64,000 bases of DNA, taken from the NCBI RefSeq assembly GCF_049933045.1, contig NZ_CP187926.1, positions 434,001-498,000 of the forward strand, in the 5' to 3' direction. The stretch comes from Pseudocolwellia sp049933045 (lineage in GTDB: Bacteria > Pseudomonadota > Gammaproteobacteria > Enterobacterales > Alteromonadaceae). Positions 36,722 to 46,237 of the stretch are shown piece after piece. Each line of letters opens with the position of its first letter. Position 1 is the first letter of the stretch. Under the pieces are notes generated by a model. That model searched no databases, had not been told where the DNA came from, and saw only the letters and a program-made list of their open reading frames with translations. The translations under genes and the position numbers were made by a program.

Positions 36722-37921
36722 TTGCTAAATAAACATGTAGTTTTTACTTGGGAATTAGGCGGTGGTTTAGGGCATATCACAAGCTTTTCACTTTTAGCAA
36801 AAGCATTACTCGATAAAGGTTATCAAGTATCTGTTATCTCAAAAAATGTTTCACTAGTTGCTGATGTTTTGGGGCATTTACCAATAAAGGTATATCAGTC
36901 GCCTCTTATTTTACAAAGCACTGATAACCTAAAAGTTACTTATTCATACGCTGAAATAATTTTTGATTGGGGATATAAATCTACAGCTACACTATGTCCG
37001 CTTGTTGATACTTGGAAAAATCTATTTGAGTTATTAAAGCCTGATTTAGTGATTGCTGATCACAGCCCTACAGCTTTAGTCGCCTGTAAAATACTTAAAC
37101 TCAAAAATATCATCATGGGCACTGGATTTTCAACTCCACCACAAGTTGCTCCATTACCAAGTCTGGAAAGTATGAAGGTTCCAGATCAGAAAGCTTTTCT
37201 CCAGCATGAAAGCCAAGTACTTAGTTCGATAAATGGCGTGTTAACAAAATACAACACTTTGTCGTTTGAACATTTACATCAGTTATTTAATGTTGACGAT
37301 AATTTCTTATGCACTTTCGCTGAGCTAGATCATTACTCAACACGTAACGGAGCTGATTATTGTGGACCTTGTTTTGATATTGATGTTGGCAGCTCTTTTG
37401 TTTGGGGTAAAAGCAAAAGCACTAAAGTTTTTGCTTATATAAAACAAAATACACCAGGGTTCGAATTGCTATTAGCGGCATTAATTCAAAGTAATAATAA
37501 TCTTGTACTTTATATTCCTCAGGCTAATGCCAAAGTAATAGAAATTTGTAAAAAGAGTAAAAATGCAGTTTTGCTAAACAAACCAGCGAACATGAGGCAA
37601 GTGTTAAATGAGGCAGATATGATTGTTTCTCACGCAGGTCATGGTGTTGTGTCTGCTGCGTTATTACACGGGAAAAGGCTTTTGTTGGTACCATCGCAAC
37701 TAGAACAGTCAATACTGGTATATTTACTGGCTAAACGTCGATTAGTCACGGCTGTTAATCCGCGTAATGAAAAAATTAATTACGCCGCCGCTATTCAATT
37801 TACTTGTACGAATGCAGAGTTGGGTAAGAATATTGAAATGTTTAAACAGAAATATGCAGGATTTAACTCATCTGATCAATTAGAAAATATGGTTAAATCC
37901 TGTGAAAATATTATCAGCTAG
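36722..37921 (+). CDS. UGT-like glycosyltransferase (GT-B fold)
   Basis: 399 residues. The N-terminus has GGGLGHITSFSLLAKALLDK, and the C-terminal nucleotide-sugar domain has MIVSHAGHGVVSAALLHGKR and LLVPSQLEQ, as in MurG/UGT-type glycosyltransferases. The start is TTG 36722 because the nearby ATG is out of frame; the ribosome-binding site is weak. Acceptor and sugar are unknown. It stands between two PEP-CTERM-type genes, which are often associated with extracellular polysaccharide. Confidence 0.75.
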   Translation: MLNKHVVFTWELGGGLGHITSFSLLAKALLDKGYQVSVISKNVSLVADVLGHLPIKVYQSPLILQSTDNLKVTYSYAEIIFDWGYKSTATLCPLVDTWKNLFELLKPDLVIADHSPTALVACKILKLKNIIMGTGFSTPPQVAPLPSLESMKVPDQKAFLQHESQVLSSINGVLTKYNTLSFEHLHQLFNVDDNFLCTFAELDHYSTRNGADYCGPCFDIDVGSSFVWGKSKSTKVFAYIKQNTPGFELLLAALIQSNNNLVLYIPQANAKVIEICKKSKNAVLLNKPANMRQVLNEADMIVSHAGHGVVSAALLHGKRLLLVPSQLEQSILVYLLAKRRLVTAVNPRNEKINYAAAIQFTCTNAELGKNIEMFKQKYAGFNSSDQLENMVKSCENIIS

Positions 37922-37924
37922 TTA

Positions 37925-38824
37925 TTACTGAGCTTTTCTTTTAGAAATTCTAAAGCCAACTAAACCTAAACCAAGTAATGCTAATGTAGCTGGAACAGGC
38001 ACACTTGTCGGTGTTGTTGCTGCCGTTGTATCAAATGACACATTAGTTGTTCCGAAACCACTTGGATCGCCAAATTGTGCACGACCTTGAGTGTAAATAT
38101 TGAATTCTTCACTAGTGAAGCTTTCAGCTTGAGTTGTTAATATATATTCAACGGTAAAATCAGAACCAGCAGCTACAAGACCTAAATCAATATTGAATGA
38201 GCTATCGCTCCAATAATAAGTATTTGAATCAGTATCAACCGGGCTTAACTCAGTTCCTGATGTTACATAAGTTAAACCAGTAGAATCTAGAGACATTGAA
38301 ACAGCACTATCCCATACGCTCAAACCATTGAATAAAATTTCAGCCATATAACTTGCTGAAGCAAAACCAGTGTCTTCACAAGTATCACTACCGTAGCCAT
38401 TTTCATTTATACCGTATGGGTTATCATCAGAACTATTACCACACATAGATTCAAGACTACCAGCAACTACATCGAATGAAAAATCAAAAAACTGATCTTC
38501 ACTTGTATCATTTGTTACTGTGTAAGTTTGCTTAACACTTGATGTAGCTGAAGCGTAATCATAAGAAGCAGATGAAGAATAAAACGATCCATCACTCTCG
38601 CCACTAGCACTTGAATAAGCAGAAGCAACTTCACCATTTACACTCGTATATACAGATACATCTGTAGTACCAGAGTCTGTATTCGTTAATGGCGAGCTAC
38701 CGTAAGCGGATGCAGTTCCTTGAGCATCAATTTGTAAGTCAATTATTGCAGCGTTAGCTTGAAGAGCACTAGTGCCTAATAAACAAGCAATGGTGAAACT
38801 AAGTGTTTTTTTATTTAAATTCAT
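37925..38824 (-). CDS. PEP-CTERM sorting-domain protein
   Basis: 299 residues with a signal peptide (ACLLGTSALQANAAI). The C-terminal signal VPVPATLALLGLGLVGFRIS followed by KRKAQ fits PEP-CTERM. The body is Ser/Tyr-rich with repeated SSAS/YSS patterns and a cysteine pair near the middle (MCGNSS ... DTCED). Likely processed at the membrane by an exosortase encoded elsewhere. It converges with the glycosyltransferase, with only 3 bp between stops. Confidence 0.75.
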   Translation of the reverse strand: MNLNKKTLSFTIACLLGTSALQANAAIIDLQIDAQGTASAYGSSPLTNTDSGTTDVSVYTSVNGEVASAYSSASGESDGSFYSSSASYDYASATSSVKQTYTVTNDTSEDQFFDFSFDVVAGSLESMCGNSSDDNPYGINENGYGSDTCEDTGFASASYMAEILFNGLSVWDSAVSMSLDSTGLTYVTSGTELSPVDTDSNTYYWSDSSFNIDLGLVAAGSDFTVEYILTTQAESFTSEEFNIYTQGRAQFGDPSGFGTTNVSFDTTAATTPTSVPVPATLALLGLGLVGFRISKRKAQ

Positions 38825-39223
38825 AATGTTAAATCATCCGATGAGTTGTTTTTTGTAATTTAAAGCAAAAAATGTTCCTGAATTTTTTTTATTTTTATTT
38901 TCCTTTTTAATCAGTAGTTTGAATATATTTATATTTGAAGGAGTTTAGCTTGTTGTAAAAATAACTGACACTTTAGGTTACTGAAAAGTAAAGAAAAATA
39001 AAGATTGAAATATTATTTTTTGTTTCATTATTAGCGCTAACAAAATAGAACAAGTATTGAACTACCAAGTAAAAATACAAAATAAATATCTCTTTCATTA
39101 GCTGTAATAAGTTAAAATTTACGACTTGTGAATTTAGCTCATGTTTTTGTTAATAATTGACCAAAAATTCACAGCGAAACGTACTTGAAAACACAGTAAA
39201 TAAAGTAAAGGTGATAGCAGTAA
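38825..39223. other. Gene-free spacer
   Basis: AT-rich, without an ORF. A lone TTGACCA half-site near 39158 is the only regulatory-looking motif, and it lacks a partner arm. Confidence 0.35.
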
Positions 39224-40009
39224 ATGGTAGAAGATTTAAAACAGTTAAGCGGTAATTACGACGAGAAAGGCTATTTTATAATAAGAGATTATTTTAATGC
39301 AGCTGAGATTTCTGCTCTAAGAAAAGTAATTTTAACCTTTCATGAATTATGGAAAAAAGACAACAGAACCTTCTACGAAGAAGAAGCTTTTAACTCATCG
39401 TTAATAACGGGAAGCGTGTATTTAAAACCTGATGATAGGGTGAAGCTGTTTAACTTTATTAGCTCAGAAAAAATCATGAAGATTGTTGAATCAGTTGTCA
39501 CCAACAAACCTGCCTTTATGAATACTCAGCTGTTTTTCAATCCGTTTAATACGAAACAAGAAAACTTCTGGCATCGTGATTGTCAATACGACCATGAAGT
39601 GGAAGAGCAGAAAAAAGCGATTCAAGAAACTCAAGTTATTCACTTGCGAGTCCCTTTATTTGATGAGTTGGGTATGGAGTTAGTGCCTGGCACACATAAA
39701 CGTTGGGATAACGAAGAAGAGTTTGATGTTCGTTTAGAAAACAATAAAAGGCTGAGCAGTGAAAGCCTTTCAAGTGGAAAAGAAATCCCCTTAGCGGCAG
39801 GTGACTTATTAGTGTTTTCTGCTGATATGATCCACCGTGGCTTATACGGTTTAGACCGCTTAGCTTTAGACATATTAGTTTTTGATTCATCAGCCGACTT
39901 TGCTGATTACGTTGATGACGACTGTTTACCTGATACGCTTATGCTAGAACAAATCAACGACCCAAGACTGTTTGAAAATACTATCAAATTAAAGCCTGTG
40001 GGCTGTTAA
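39224..40009 (+). CDS. Phytanoyl-CoA dioxygenase (PhyH) family protein
   Basis: 261 residues of the Fe(II)/2-oxoglutarate oxygenase PhyH fold. The iron triad is readable as H117-x-D119 (FWHRDCQYD) and H204 (DMIHRGLYG), with R212 a candidate 2-oxoglutarate anchor. VPGTHKRWD is a usual family element. ATG 39224 follows AAAGGTGATAGCAGTAA. Substrate unknown; it has no obvious operon partner and converges on a VOC gene. Confidence 0.85.
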   Translation: MVEDLKQLSGNYDEKGYFIIRDYFNAAEISALRKVILTFHELWKKDNRTFYEEEAFNSSLITGSVYLKPDDRVKLFNFISSEKIMKIVESVVTNKPAFMNTQLFFNPFNTKQENFWHRDCQYDHEVEEQKKAIQETQVIHLRVPLFDELGMELVPGTHKRWDNEEEFDVRLENNKRLSSESLSSGKEIPLAAGDLLVFSADMIHRGLYGLDRLALDILVFDSSADFADYVDDDCLPDTLMLEQINDPRLFENTIKLKPVGC

Positions 40010-40013
40010 TTAT

Positions 40014-40039
40014 CAGCTAACTGGTTATTCAGTTAGCTG
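40014..40039. terminator. Perfect 10-bp stem between convergent PhyH and VOC genes
   Basis: CAGCTAACTG (40014-40023) pairs with CAGTTAGCTG (40030-40039). It overlaps the 3' end of the VOC gene. A T run is lacking, so terminator strength is uncertain. Confidence 0.6.
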
Positions 40040-40426
40040 TAATAGATCCCATTTATTACCATAAAGATCTTGGAAAATAACAACCACGCCATATTCTTCA
40101 ACTCTTGGTTCTTCGTTAAATACCACGCCGTTAGCCTTCATTAGCTCGTAATCGCGCCAAAAGTCATTGGTTTTAAGGAACAAGAATACACCGCCGCCAC
40201 TTTGGTTACCTACCGCTTGTTTTTGTTGTTCATTGCTGGCCTGAGATAACACTAAATTTGAGCCATTAGAATTTGGTGGTGATACTTGTACCCAACGTTT
40301 ACCTTCGCCTAAATCTATATTGTCGATTAAAGTGAATTGCAGTTTAGTTGTATAAAATTCAATAGCGTCATCGTAGTTGTCTACAACAAGTGCGATACCA
40401 CCAATGTTTTGAATTGTTTGTGTCAT
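40025..40426 (-). CDS. VOC/glyoxalase family protein
   Basis: 133 residues, one vicinal-oxygen-chelate unit: IGGIALVVDNYDDAIEFYTTKL at the start, GGGVFLFLKTNDF in the middle and VVIFQDLYGNKWDLLQ at the end. Metal-ligand residues are not all obvious. The family includes glyoxalases, fosfomycin-resistance-type transferases and dioxygenases, and no substrate can be assigned. Single gene. Confidence 0.8.
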   Translation of the reverse strand: MTQTIQNIGGIALVVDNYDDAIEFYTTKLQFTLIDNIDLGEGKRWVQVSPPNSNGSNLVLSQASNEQQKQAVGNQSGGGVFLFLKTNDFWRDYELMKANGVVFNEEPRVEEYGVVVIFQDLYGNKWDLLQLTE

Positions 40427-40635
40427 AAAAAATTACCTTTAAATAAAATTCGATATTATTTGGGATTAATAACAGGGGAAATCGAAATAAGATGTTAGTT
40501 GATTTGTTTTGCAGGATTATGAATTAAAACAGGTGTTATACCAAGTTGAAGCGTTAACTTATTGAGTTGATATTGAAAGAATAAAACCATGCGTTGAGTA
40601 AAATACTGCAACGCAGGGTAAATAGTCGATAGAGG

Positions 40636-41412
40636 TTATTTAAACTTAGCTAACGTTTTAGCCAGTTCATTAACGTCTAACACACTGTAATCAGGTTGTG
40701 CAGCAATTGGAAATAATACCTTGCCTGTTCGACGGATAAAGGCTGTTTGTAAACCTGCTTTATCAGCACCCGCAATATCCCAACCATGAGCAGCAACCAT
40801 TAACGCTTCATCAGCATCAACGCCTAAGTCTTTAATTGCCCATTGGTAAGTTGCAAGATGAGGTTTAAATACACCTACAGATTCAATGCTTAAATTCGCA
40901 TCAAAATATTGGCTTAAACCCGAGTTTTTAAGTTGTAGCTTTACACCCGCTAACGAAGAGTTAGTTAATGTTACTAGCTTATAACCTTGCGCTTTAAGTG
41001 CAGCTAAACCTTCAGCAACATCAGGATGTGCAGGTAAAGAACGTAATGGCGTTAAAATAGATTTTTTAGCATCTTCTTTAGAAATATCTATGCCATTAAT
41101 TTCAGCAACCATTTGTAGTGCAGCTACACCAATATTACCAAAGCTTTCGTATTCGCCAGTAGCTGAAACAACTAAAGAGTGATGCAACATAGTTGAGAAC
41201 CATAAAGGCAATAAGTCTTCACGCCCACCAATAGCATCGCCTACAGATTTACGCATGCTTGTTAAGTCGAGTAGTGTTTCGTTAACATCAAAAATAATAA
41301 CTTTAGGTTTAGTTAATGGTTTAGTTGATTTTGCTACCTCACCAGCAAAAAGCTGATGGCAATTAAGTAATAAAACTAAAGTAAAAAATGTTTTTAATAT
41401 TGGGGTTTTCAT
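40636..41412 (-). CDS. Exported haloacid dehalogenase (type II HAD)
   Basis: 258 residues from ATG 41412, which has GAGGTATT just upstream; an upstream in-frame start adds ten unlikely residues. A signal peptide (FFTLVLLLNCHQLFAGE) precedes the HAD domain. D42 in FDVNETLLDL is the nucleophile; later motifs are VTLTNSS, KPHLATYQWA and AHGWDIAGADKAG. Type II haloacid dehalogenases are usually cytoplasmic, so the export signal is unusual. It may act on halogenated acids in the periplasm. Confidence 0.82.
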   Translation of the reverse strand: MKTPILKTFFTLVLLLNCHQLFAGEVAKSTKPLTKPKVIIFDVNETLLDLTSMRKSVGDAIGGREDLLPLWFSTMLHHSLVVSATGEYESFGNIGVAALQMVAEINGIDISKEDAKKSILTPLRSLPAHPDVAEGLAALKAQGYKLVTLTNSSLAGVKLQLKNSGLSQYFDANLSIESVGVFKPHLATYQWAIKDLGVDADEALMVAAHGWDIAGADKAGLQTAFIRRTGKVLFPIAAQPDYSVLDVNELAKTLAKFK

Positions 41413-41442
41413 AATACCTCTGTAAATATGTGATTGAATCAA

Positions 41443-41933
41443 TTAAGTAACCTGAACTCGTGATAATGTTTTTTAGCCATTGTTTAAAAATATTTTATGA
41501 ATCATGTAATACGATTTAACTCATCCAACGTTATTTATTAACAATGCTTGGGTGAACTGTTTATGTCGAATTCAAATTTATAAGTAAGCTTGTGTTTTAA
41601 CCTTGTAAGTAACATTACATTTGTTCATACAAGTGAGCAGACCAACTTAAACAGCAGAAACTTTCGTTACATGGCTAATATAGCCATAACGGAAATAAGT
41701 CTGACGATTAATCAAAATGTTTGCAATTAAATCCCACGGTTGATCTGTAAGAGAGTATGACTGATTATTTTGAAAGGTGTTGAGGTTGAAAATAACGCCA
41801 AACAGAACCGTAAAATAACATCTAGCTAGGGTAATTATTTGCATTTAATGATGTTACCGTTATCCTTTCTAATAGGGTCTGTTTTCTTATTTAAGCTACA
41901 GAACAACTCATAAATTTAATAGTAAGGACATCA
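41443..41933. other. Gene-free spacer
   Basis: About 490 bp with no convincing gene. AACCTGAACTCG at 41449-41460 is the reverse complement of 18789-18800 and resembles the ends of the 824-1102 element. A 65-codon minus-strand reading frame (41647-41844) lacks supporting features. Confidence 0.4.
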
Positions 41934-42491
41934 ATGAAACATATTTTTTTCATCATAAGTATCTTAATGCTGAGTGCTTGTGGAGGCGGCGGTAATGATA
42001 ATGAAAAATCTTCTGCAACCGATGAACCTCAAGTTGATGCAGGAACTGGAACACAGACTGGAGATGGGAGCTTTACCTTACATAATATTCGATTTGATTC
42101 AAAAGATTATTATGAAGGGGAGTTGGTTACGATTACAGAAGGCACTACCTTTGATGTTCAGTGGGTTTCTCCCACTTCAGCAGCCTACATAATAGATTTT
42201 TATTTATCGAGTAACGACCAAGCTCATTCTGACAATAATAAAATAGTAGGACTTAAATGTGGTAGCGACTCTTTATCTCTATGCCCTAACGCGACAGGTG
42301 AAGTTCAATGTGAAGTTGCTAACAACAATTTAACTTGCTCGATTGGAAGTGACTTTGTAGGTAGTGAGAATTTTCAGGATAAAGATTTATCCAGCTTAAC
42401 GTTTATTGTAAAAGGTTGTGATGCCTTTAGTAATTGTGATGTAAAAACCTTTGATCTTTCGGTACAAAGTAATACAGATGCTGCAGAATGA
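41934..42491 (+). CDS. Lipoprotein of unknown function
   Basis: 185 residues with a lipoprotein signal peptide, lipobox LSAC and lipidated Cys16 followed by a Gly-rich linker. The mature part has four or more cysteines in the second half (for example LKCGSDSLSLCP and CDAFSNCD), suggesting disulfides. No known domain recognised. Single gene. Confidence 0.75.
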   Translation: MKHIFFIISILMLSACGGGGNDNEKSSATDEPQVDAGTGTQTGDGSFTLHNIRFDSKDYYEGELVTITEGTTFDVQWVSPTSAAYIIDFYLSSNDQAHSDNNKIVGLKCGSDSLSLCPNATGEVQCEVANNNLTCSIGSDFVGSENFQDKDLSSLTFIVKGCDAFSNCDVKTFDLSVQSNTDAAE

Positions 42492-42703
42492 CATTATTTT
42501 TTATAAATCAAGTGATTGAGAGGTGTTTATGAGGTTATTTATTAATAAAAGATAGAGTATTTTTTAGGTCAAATAAAAGATTGATGTGCAGAGGAAACCA
42601 TAGTTTAAAATAAGTGAGATATTCTACTTATACACCTTGCAATGATATTGATATCTCAATAATGTAGTCGCTCTTTTAGTTTGATCTAATGTGAATAAAA
42701 ACA

Positions 42704-44338
42704 ATGAAAAAACATCCTATACTCGCCTTAGCTATTGGGCTTTCACTGAGTGCTTGCTCATTATCTGATGAAAACGTTCAAAGTGCACAAATATCGCCAG
42801 TGGCTGCTGATTATCAAGCTAAGGGCATCATCTCTAAATCCTTACCTGAGATTGTAGAAGCCTTAAATAGCGGAGATATTAGTTCTGAAGCTCTTGTAAC
42901 ACTCTATCTAGATCGTATTAAAGCTATCGACAAACAAGGGCCACGCTTGCAGGCAGTGCTTAATGTTAACCCTGACGCTTTAACTCAGGCTAAAGCGTTA
43001 GATGTTATGCGTAAAGATGGTTTAATTAAAGGGCCTTTACATGGTGTGCCCGTTTTACTAAAAGATAATATTGAATCGTTAGATAACATGCCAACAACTG
43101 CAGGTGCTTTAGCGTTAAAATATAATATAACTCATCGGGATAGCCCTTTTGTGGCAGGTTTACGTGCCCAAGGAGCGATAATTCTCGGTAAGACCAACTT
43201 AAGTCAGTGGGCTAATTTTCGTTCTGAAGGAGCTATGAGCGGTTGGTCGGCATTAGGTGGTCAAGTTAGAAATCCACATATGCTTGACAGAAATCCTTGT
43301 GGTTCTAGTTCAGGTTCTGGTGCTGCAACAGCTGCATCATTAGCAGCAGCTACTGTGGGAACTGAAACTAACGGCTCTATTATTTGTCCCTCAAATGCGA
43401 ATGGCATAGTTGGTTTTAAACCTACAGTGGGTATAGTTCCACAACAGTACATTATCCCTATTTCTGTATCACAAGACACGGCTGGACCTATGACTAAAAC
43501 AGTTAAAGGTGCTGCCATGATGATGAATGCCATGGCTACCACTACGCCTGACATTGACTACACGGCAGGTTTAAATGCTAAGGCACTTAAAGGAGTACGC
43601 GTGGGTGTACTTAATTTTGCCCAAGGAAGCTCAAATCAAATAAAACAACATTTTGCCACTGCCTTAGACGATTTAGTTGTTGCTGGCGCAATTTTAGTTA
43701 ATATTGACGAGCGCCCAAAAGCTCCAGATGGTTTAGGGAAGATGAGTTATGACGTACTAAAATATGAATTTAAGGATGGCATAAATAATTACCTTTCTTC
43801 AACGTCAGCTAAGCAAGTACGGGTGCGAACACTTCAAGAACTTATTGACTATAACCAAGCCAATGCAGATATAGAACTAGCTTTGTTTGACCAAAGTATT
43901 TTTATTGCATCACAATCCATGGAACCACTTAACAGTACTAAATACCAAACAGCGGTTTCTACTTTACAGAAAGCAACACGCGAAGACGGTATAGACAAGC
44001 TTTTAAATGGACATAATGTTGATGTTCTTGTTGCACCTTCAGGTCCTATAGTGCCAAGAGTAGACCCTATTAATGGCGATGTTTGGCCTGCAAGTTGGCC
44101 TGGATTCGGCTCCTACGCAGCACAGGCAGGTTACCCTCATGTAACCGTACCTATGGGAGGAATCCATTCATTGTCGGTGGGTTTATCATTTATAGGAACT
44201 AAAAATACCGACGCTAACATTCTCGCTTTTGCCTTTGCCTATGAGCAGCAATCACAACGAAAAATTGAACCGCATTATTTAACCAATGCTGAAGATATTC
44301 CCGCTATTGCAGAAGCGATGAAAGCTAAGAGTTACTAA
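42704..44338 (+). CDS. Lipoprotein amidase (amidase-signature family)
   Basis: 544 residues. Signal peptide with lipobox LSAC (Cys18). The Ser-cisSer-Lys triad is K120 (PVLLKDNIE), S201 (GSSSGSGAAT) and S225 (ETNGSIICPS), with the usual 24-residue spacing. AHs of this length with a secretion signal are common in marine bacteria and annotated simply as amidases. Substrate unknown; a link to the purine amidase at 5898 is not indicated. Confidence 0.88.
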   Translation: MKKHPILALAIGLSLSACSLSDENVQSAQISPVAADYQAKGIISKSLPEIVEALNSGDISSEALVTLYLDRIKAIDKQGPRLQAVLNVNPDALTQAKALDVMRKDGLIKGPLHGVPVLLKDNIESLDNMPTTAGALALKYNITHRDSPFVAGLRAQGAIILGKTNLSQWANFRSEGAMSGWSALGGQVRNPHMLDRNPCGSSSGSGAATAASLAAATVGTETNGSIICPSNANGIVGFKPTVGIVPQQYIIPISVSQDTAGPMTKTVKGAAMMMNAMATTTPDIDYTAGLNAKALKGVRVGVLNFAQGSSNQIKQHFATALDDLVVAGAILVNIDERPKAPDGLGKMSYDVLKYEFKDGINNYLSSTSAKQVRVRTLQELIDYNQANADIELALFDQSIFIASQSMEPLNSTKYQTAVSTLQKATREDGIDKLLNGHNVDVLVAPSGPIVPRVDPINGDVWPASWPGFGSYAAQAGYPHVTVPMGGIHSLSVGLSFIGTKNTDANILAFAFAYEQQSQRKIEPHYLTNAEDIPAIAEAMKAKSY

Positions 44339-44355
44339 ACATTAAGTTACGAACA

Positions 44356-44450
44356 AATCACCGCACTATCGGTAAAGATTTAATTTCCCTTGAGTTGTAT
44401 CAAGACCAAGGGATAATTTATTTGGAGATAGCCTTTGTGTGCGGTTGATT
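44356..44450. terminator. Nested hairpin structure after the amidase gene
   Basis: Outer arms AATCACCGCAC (44356-44366) and GTGCGGTTGATT (44439-44450) pair with one bulged base. Inner arms TCCCTTG (44386-44392) and CAAGGGA (44407-44413) are perfect. It could terminate the amidase transcript. It lies only a few hundred bases before the cassette array. Confidence 0.45.
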
Positions 44451-44797
44451 TTCCTCACTACTTACAAATTACTTAATATAATAAATCAATTTAAAGTCTG
44501 GTTAGTAAGTAAAGTTGCTAGAAATTTAGATAAAACACGACTATTGCTAAAATATTTAAAAACTCAATTAACACTGTTTTTATATACAAGAGGTGAGTGA
44601 TCCTTCTTTCTACAAGAAAGCGGGATTAGATCCTCCTTTTACACATCGACCAGTTAGAACTATGTTTTTAAGTAATTGATCTAATGATAACAATCACGTA
44701 ATGTCGATGTTAATTATAAATTAAAGGGGATTAATGGTCTTTGTGGAAAGGCGAATTACATCCTCATATTAAACTGTTAGATTTTTAGGAGAGTTTA

Positions 44798-45433
44798 GTG
44801 AATATGGATATATTATCAATTCTTTTGGGTTGGCTTTTAGGTATGTTAAGCCCTGTAATTGTTAGTAGAATCTACAGACATTATAAAAAGAAAGACTTAC
44901 ATGTGGGAATATCTAAAGAGATAAACCATGTAACAGAGAGATTAATTTTGACGTTACAATTAATCTCTCACCGAACAGGATCTTTTGATCGTGAACTTGT
45001 CGCTTGGTTATTAGAACATTACGAACAATTAGAGATTACAAATCCACAAAGAATAAAAGTGTATCGAATACAGCTTAAAGCTAACGATAATGATTTTAAA
45101 AAAATAAAATCAACTTTACACACATCGCCTGACTCAGGACTAACATTACAAAAATTTCCTTTACTGTTTATAAATATGCATCTATCAGATTTTTCTTTAT
45201 TTTCAACCGAGCTTCAATCAGAGATATTCGAATTAAAAACTCGTATTGAAATTTTAAATTCAGGAATATCTTCGGCTGAAAAATATTTTTTTATGACTTT
45301 TGATTCAAATGTATCAGCTGAAAATCAATCAATAATAAAAGATGATTTAACTAATAAATATCGTCAAATAGAAGGCATGATTAAAAGGACTGTTGAACAA
45401 ATAGAAAAAGTTAACAGTATCAAAAAAATCTAA
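44798..45433 (+). CDS. Cassette 1: hypothetical protein with N-terminal membrane helix
   Basis: 211 residues. One hydrophobic helix at the N-terminus (SILLGWLLGMLSPVIVSRIY) is followed by a basic stretch and a mainly helical, charged cytoplasmic region, possibly coiled coil. AGGAG at 44787-44791 is 6 nt from GTG 44798 and 12 nt from ATG 44804, so GTG is slightly favoured. Its stop overlaps the R'' of attC 1. It is the leftmost gene of the array and may be either the first cassette or the flanking gene. Function unknown. Confidence 0.65.
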   Translation: MNMDILSILLGWLLGMLSPVIVSRIYRHYKKKDLHVGISKEINHVTERLILTLQLISHRTGSFDRELVAWLLEHYEQLEITNPQRIKVYRIQLKANDNDFKKIKSTLHTSPDSGLTLQKFPLLFINMHLSDFSLFSTELQSEIFELKTRIEILNSGISSAEKYFFMTFDSNVSAENQSIIKDDLTNKYRQIEGMIKRTVEQIEKVNSIKKI

Positions 45434-45526
45434 CAAGTCGCTCAAAAGGACAAAAAACAGTTGGTTTTTGCTCCTGCGTCGCTTATTTTAACCAACTATT
45501 TTTTGCCTCTTAGCGAGGCGTTATGA
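45428..45526 (+). repeat. attC site 1
   Basis: R'' ATCTAAC and R' GTTATGA; inner arms TTGGTTTTTGC / TTAACCAAC-type. Closes cassette 1. Confidence 0.85.
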
Positions 45527-45863
45527 GTCTGCTGCTTTTTGTTTGTTATTTTTTTGTAAGTCAGAGTGGTTTTAACAAGTAAACTTTGTGCTTATTTCAT
45601 ACGAGTTTCGCTAGTTAAAATTTATCAATAGTCACTAATTGGCTTTGCCTTTATAAAGAGACTTTTGTGGCAAATCCATCAGTTCGTAAATGTGTGTTTA
45701 ATAGCTCAAGTTAGGCTTCATTTACAAATTAGGTGTTTACTAATAGTGTAGTGTTTTGGGTTAACCTAAGTTACTCATAACAAGCAAATTAATAGGAATT
45801 TTACAGCTGGCTGTTTCGTTCCTCAACATTTTAAGCCAGCTATAAAATCCCATTATTTGGGCG
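45521..45863 (+). repeat. ORF-less cassette A, copy 1
   Basis: No ORF. Body similar to 45864-46210 and 51822-52165. Stems TTTTAAC/GTTAAAA and a GGCTTTGCC/GGCAAATCC pair differ from the other copies by compensating changes. Confidence 0.75.
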
Positions 45864-45869
45864 TTATGA
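45775..45869 (+). repeat. attC site 2
   Basis: R'' TCATAAC, R' GTTATGA. Inner arms AGCTGGCTG and AAGCCAGCT. Closes cassette A copy 1. Confidence 0.85.
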
Positions 45870-46210
45870 GTCTACTGCTTTTTGTCTGTTATTTTTTGTA
45901 AAATAGGTTGGCTTTAACAAGTGGAATTTGTGCTTGTTTCAAACGAGTATCGCTAGTTAAAGTTTATCAAAGGTCACCAATAGTATTTGCTTTTGAAGAG
46001 ACTTTTGTAGCAAATACATCGGTTCGTAAAAGTTGATTGGGTAGCTCAAGTTAAACTTCATTTACACATTAGGTGTTTACTAATAGCGTCGTGTTTTGAG
46101 TTAATGTAAGTTACTCATAACAAGGCAATTCAACAAGGACTAAAAACAGCTGGCCATTGCTCGTGCCTCGCTTATTTTGGCCTACTATTTTTAGCCTGTT
46201 AATATGGGCG
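45864..46210 (+). repeat. ORF-less cassette A, copy 2
   Basis: Adjacent to copy 1. Carries GTATTTGCT/AGCAAATAC and CTTTAAC/GTTAAAG stems. No ORF. Confidence 0.75.
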
Positions 46211-46216
46211 TTAGCT
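46115..46216 (+). repeat. attC site 3
   Basis: R'' TCATAAC, R' GTTAGCT. Its inner sequence differs from attC 2 although both end A cassettes. Confidence 0.85.
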
Positions 46217-46237
46217 ATTTAGTCAAACTTTCGAGGT

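Noticed and set aside
41647..41844. 65-codon minus-strand reading frame in the gap before the lipoprotein gene
   Set aside because: No domain, weak start context and no neighbours on the same strand; not supported as a gene.
44798..45433. Cassette 1 as an integron integrase remnant
   Set aside because: The protein has an N-terminal membrane helix and no tyrosine-recombinase motifs.
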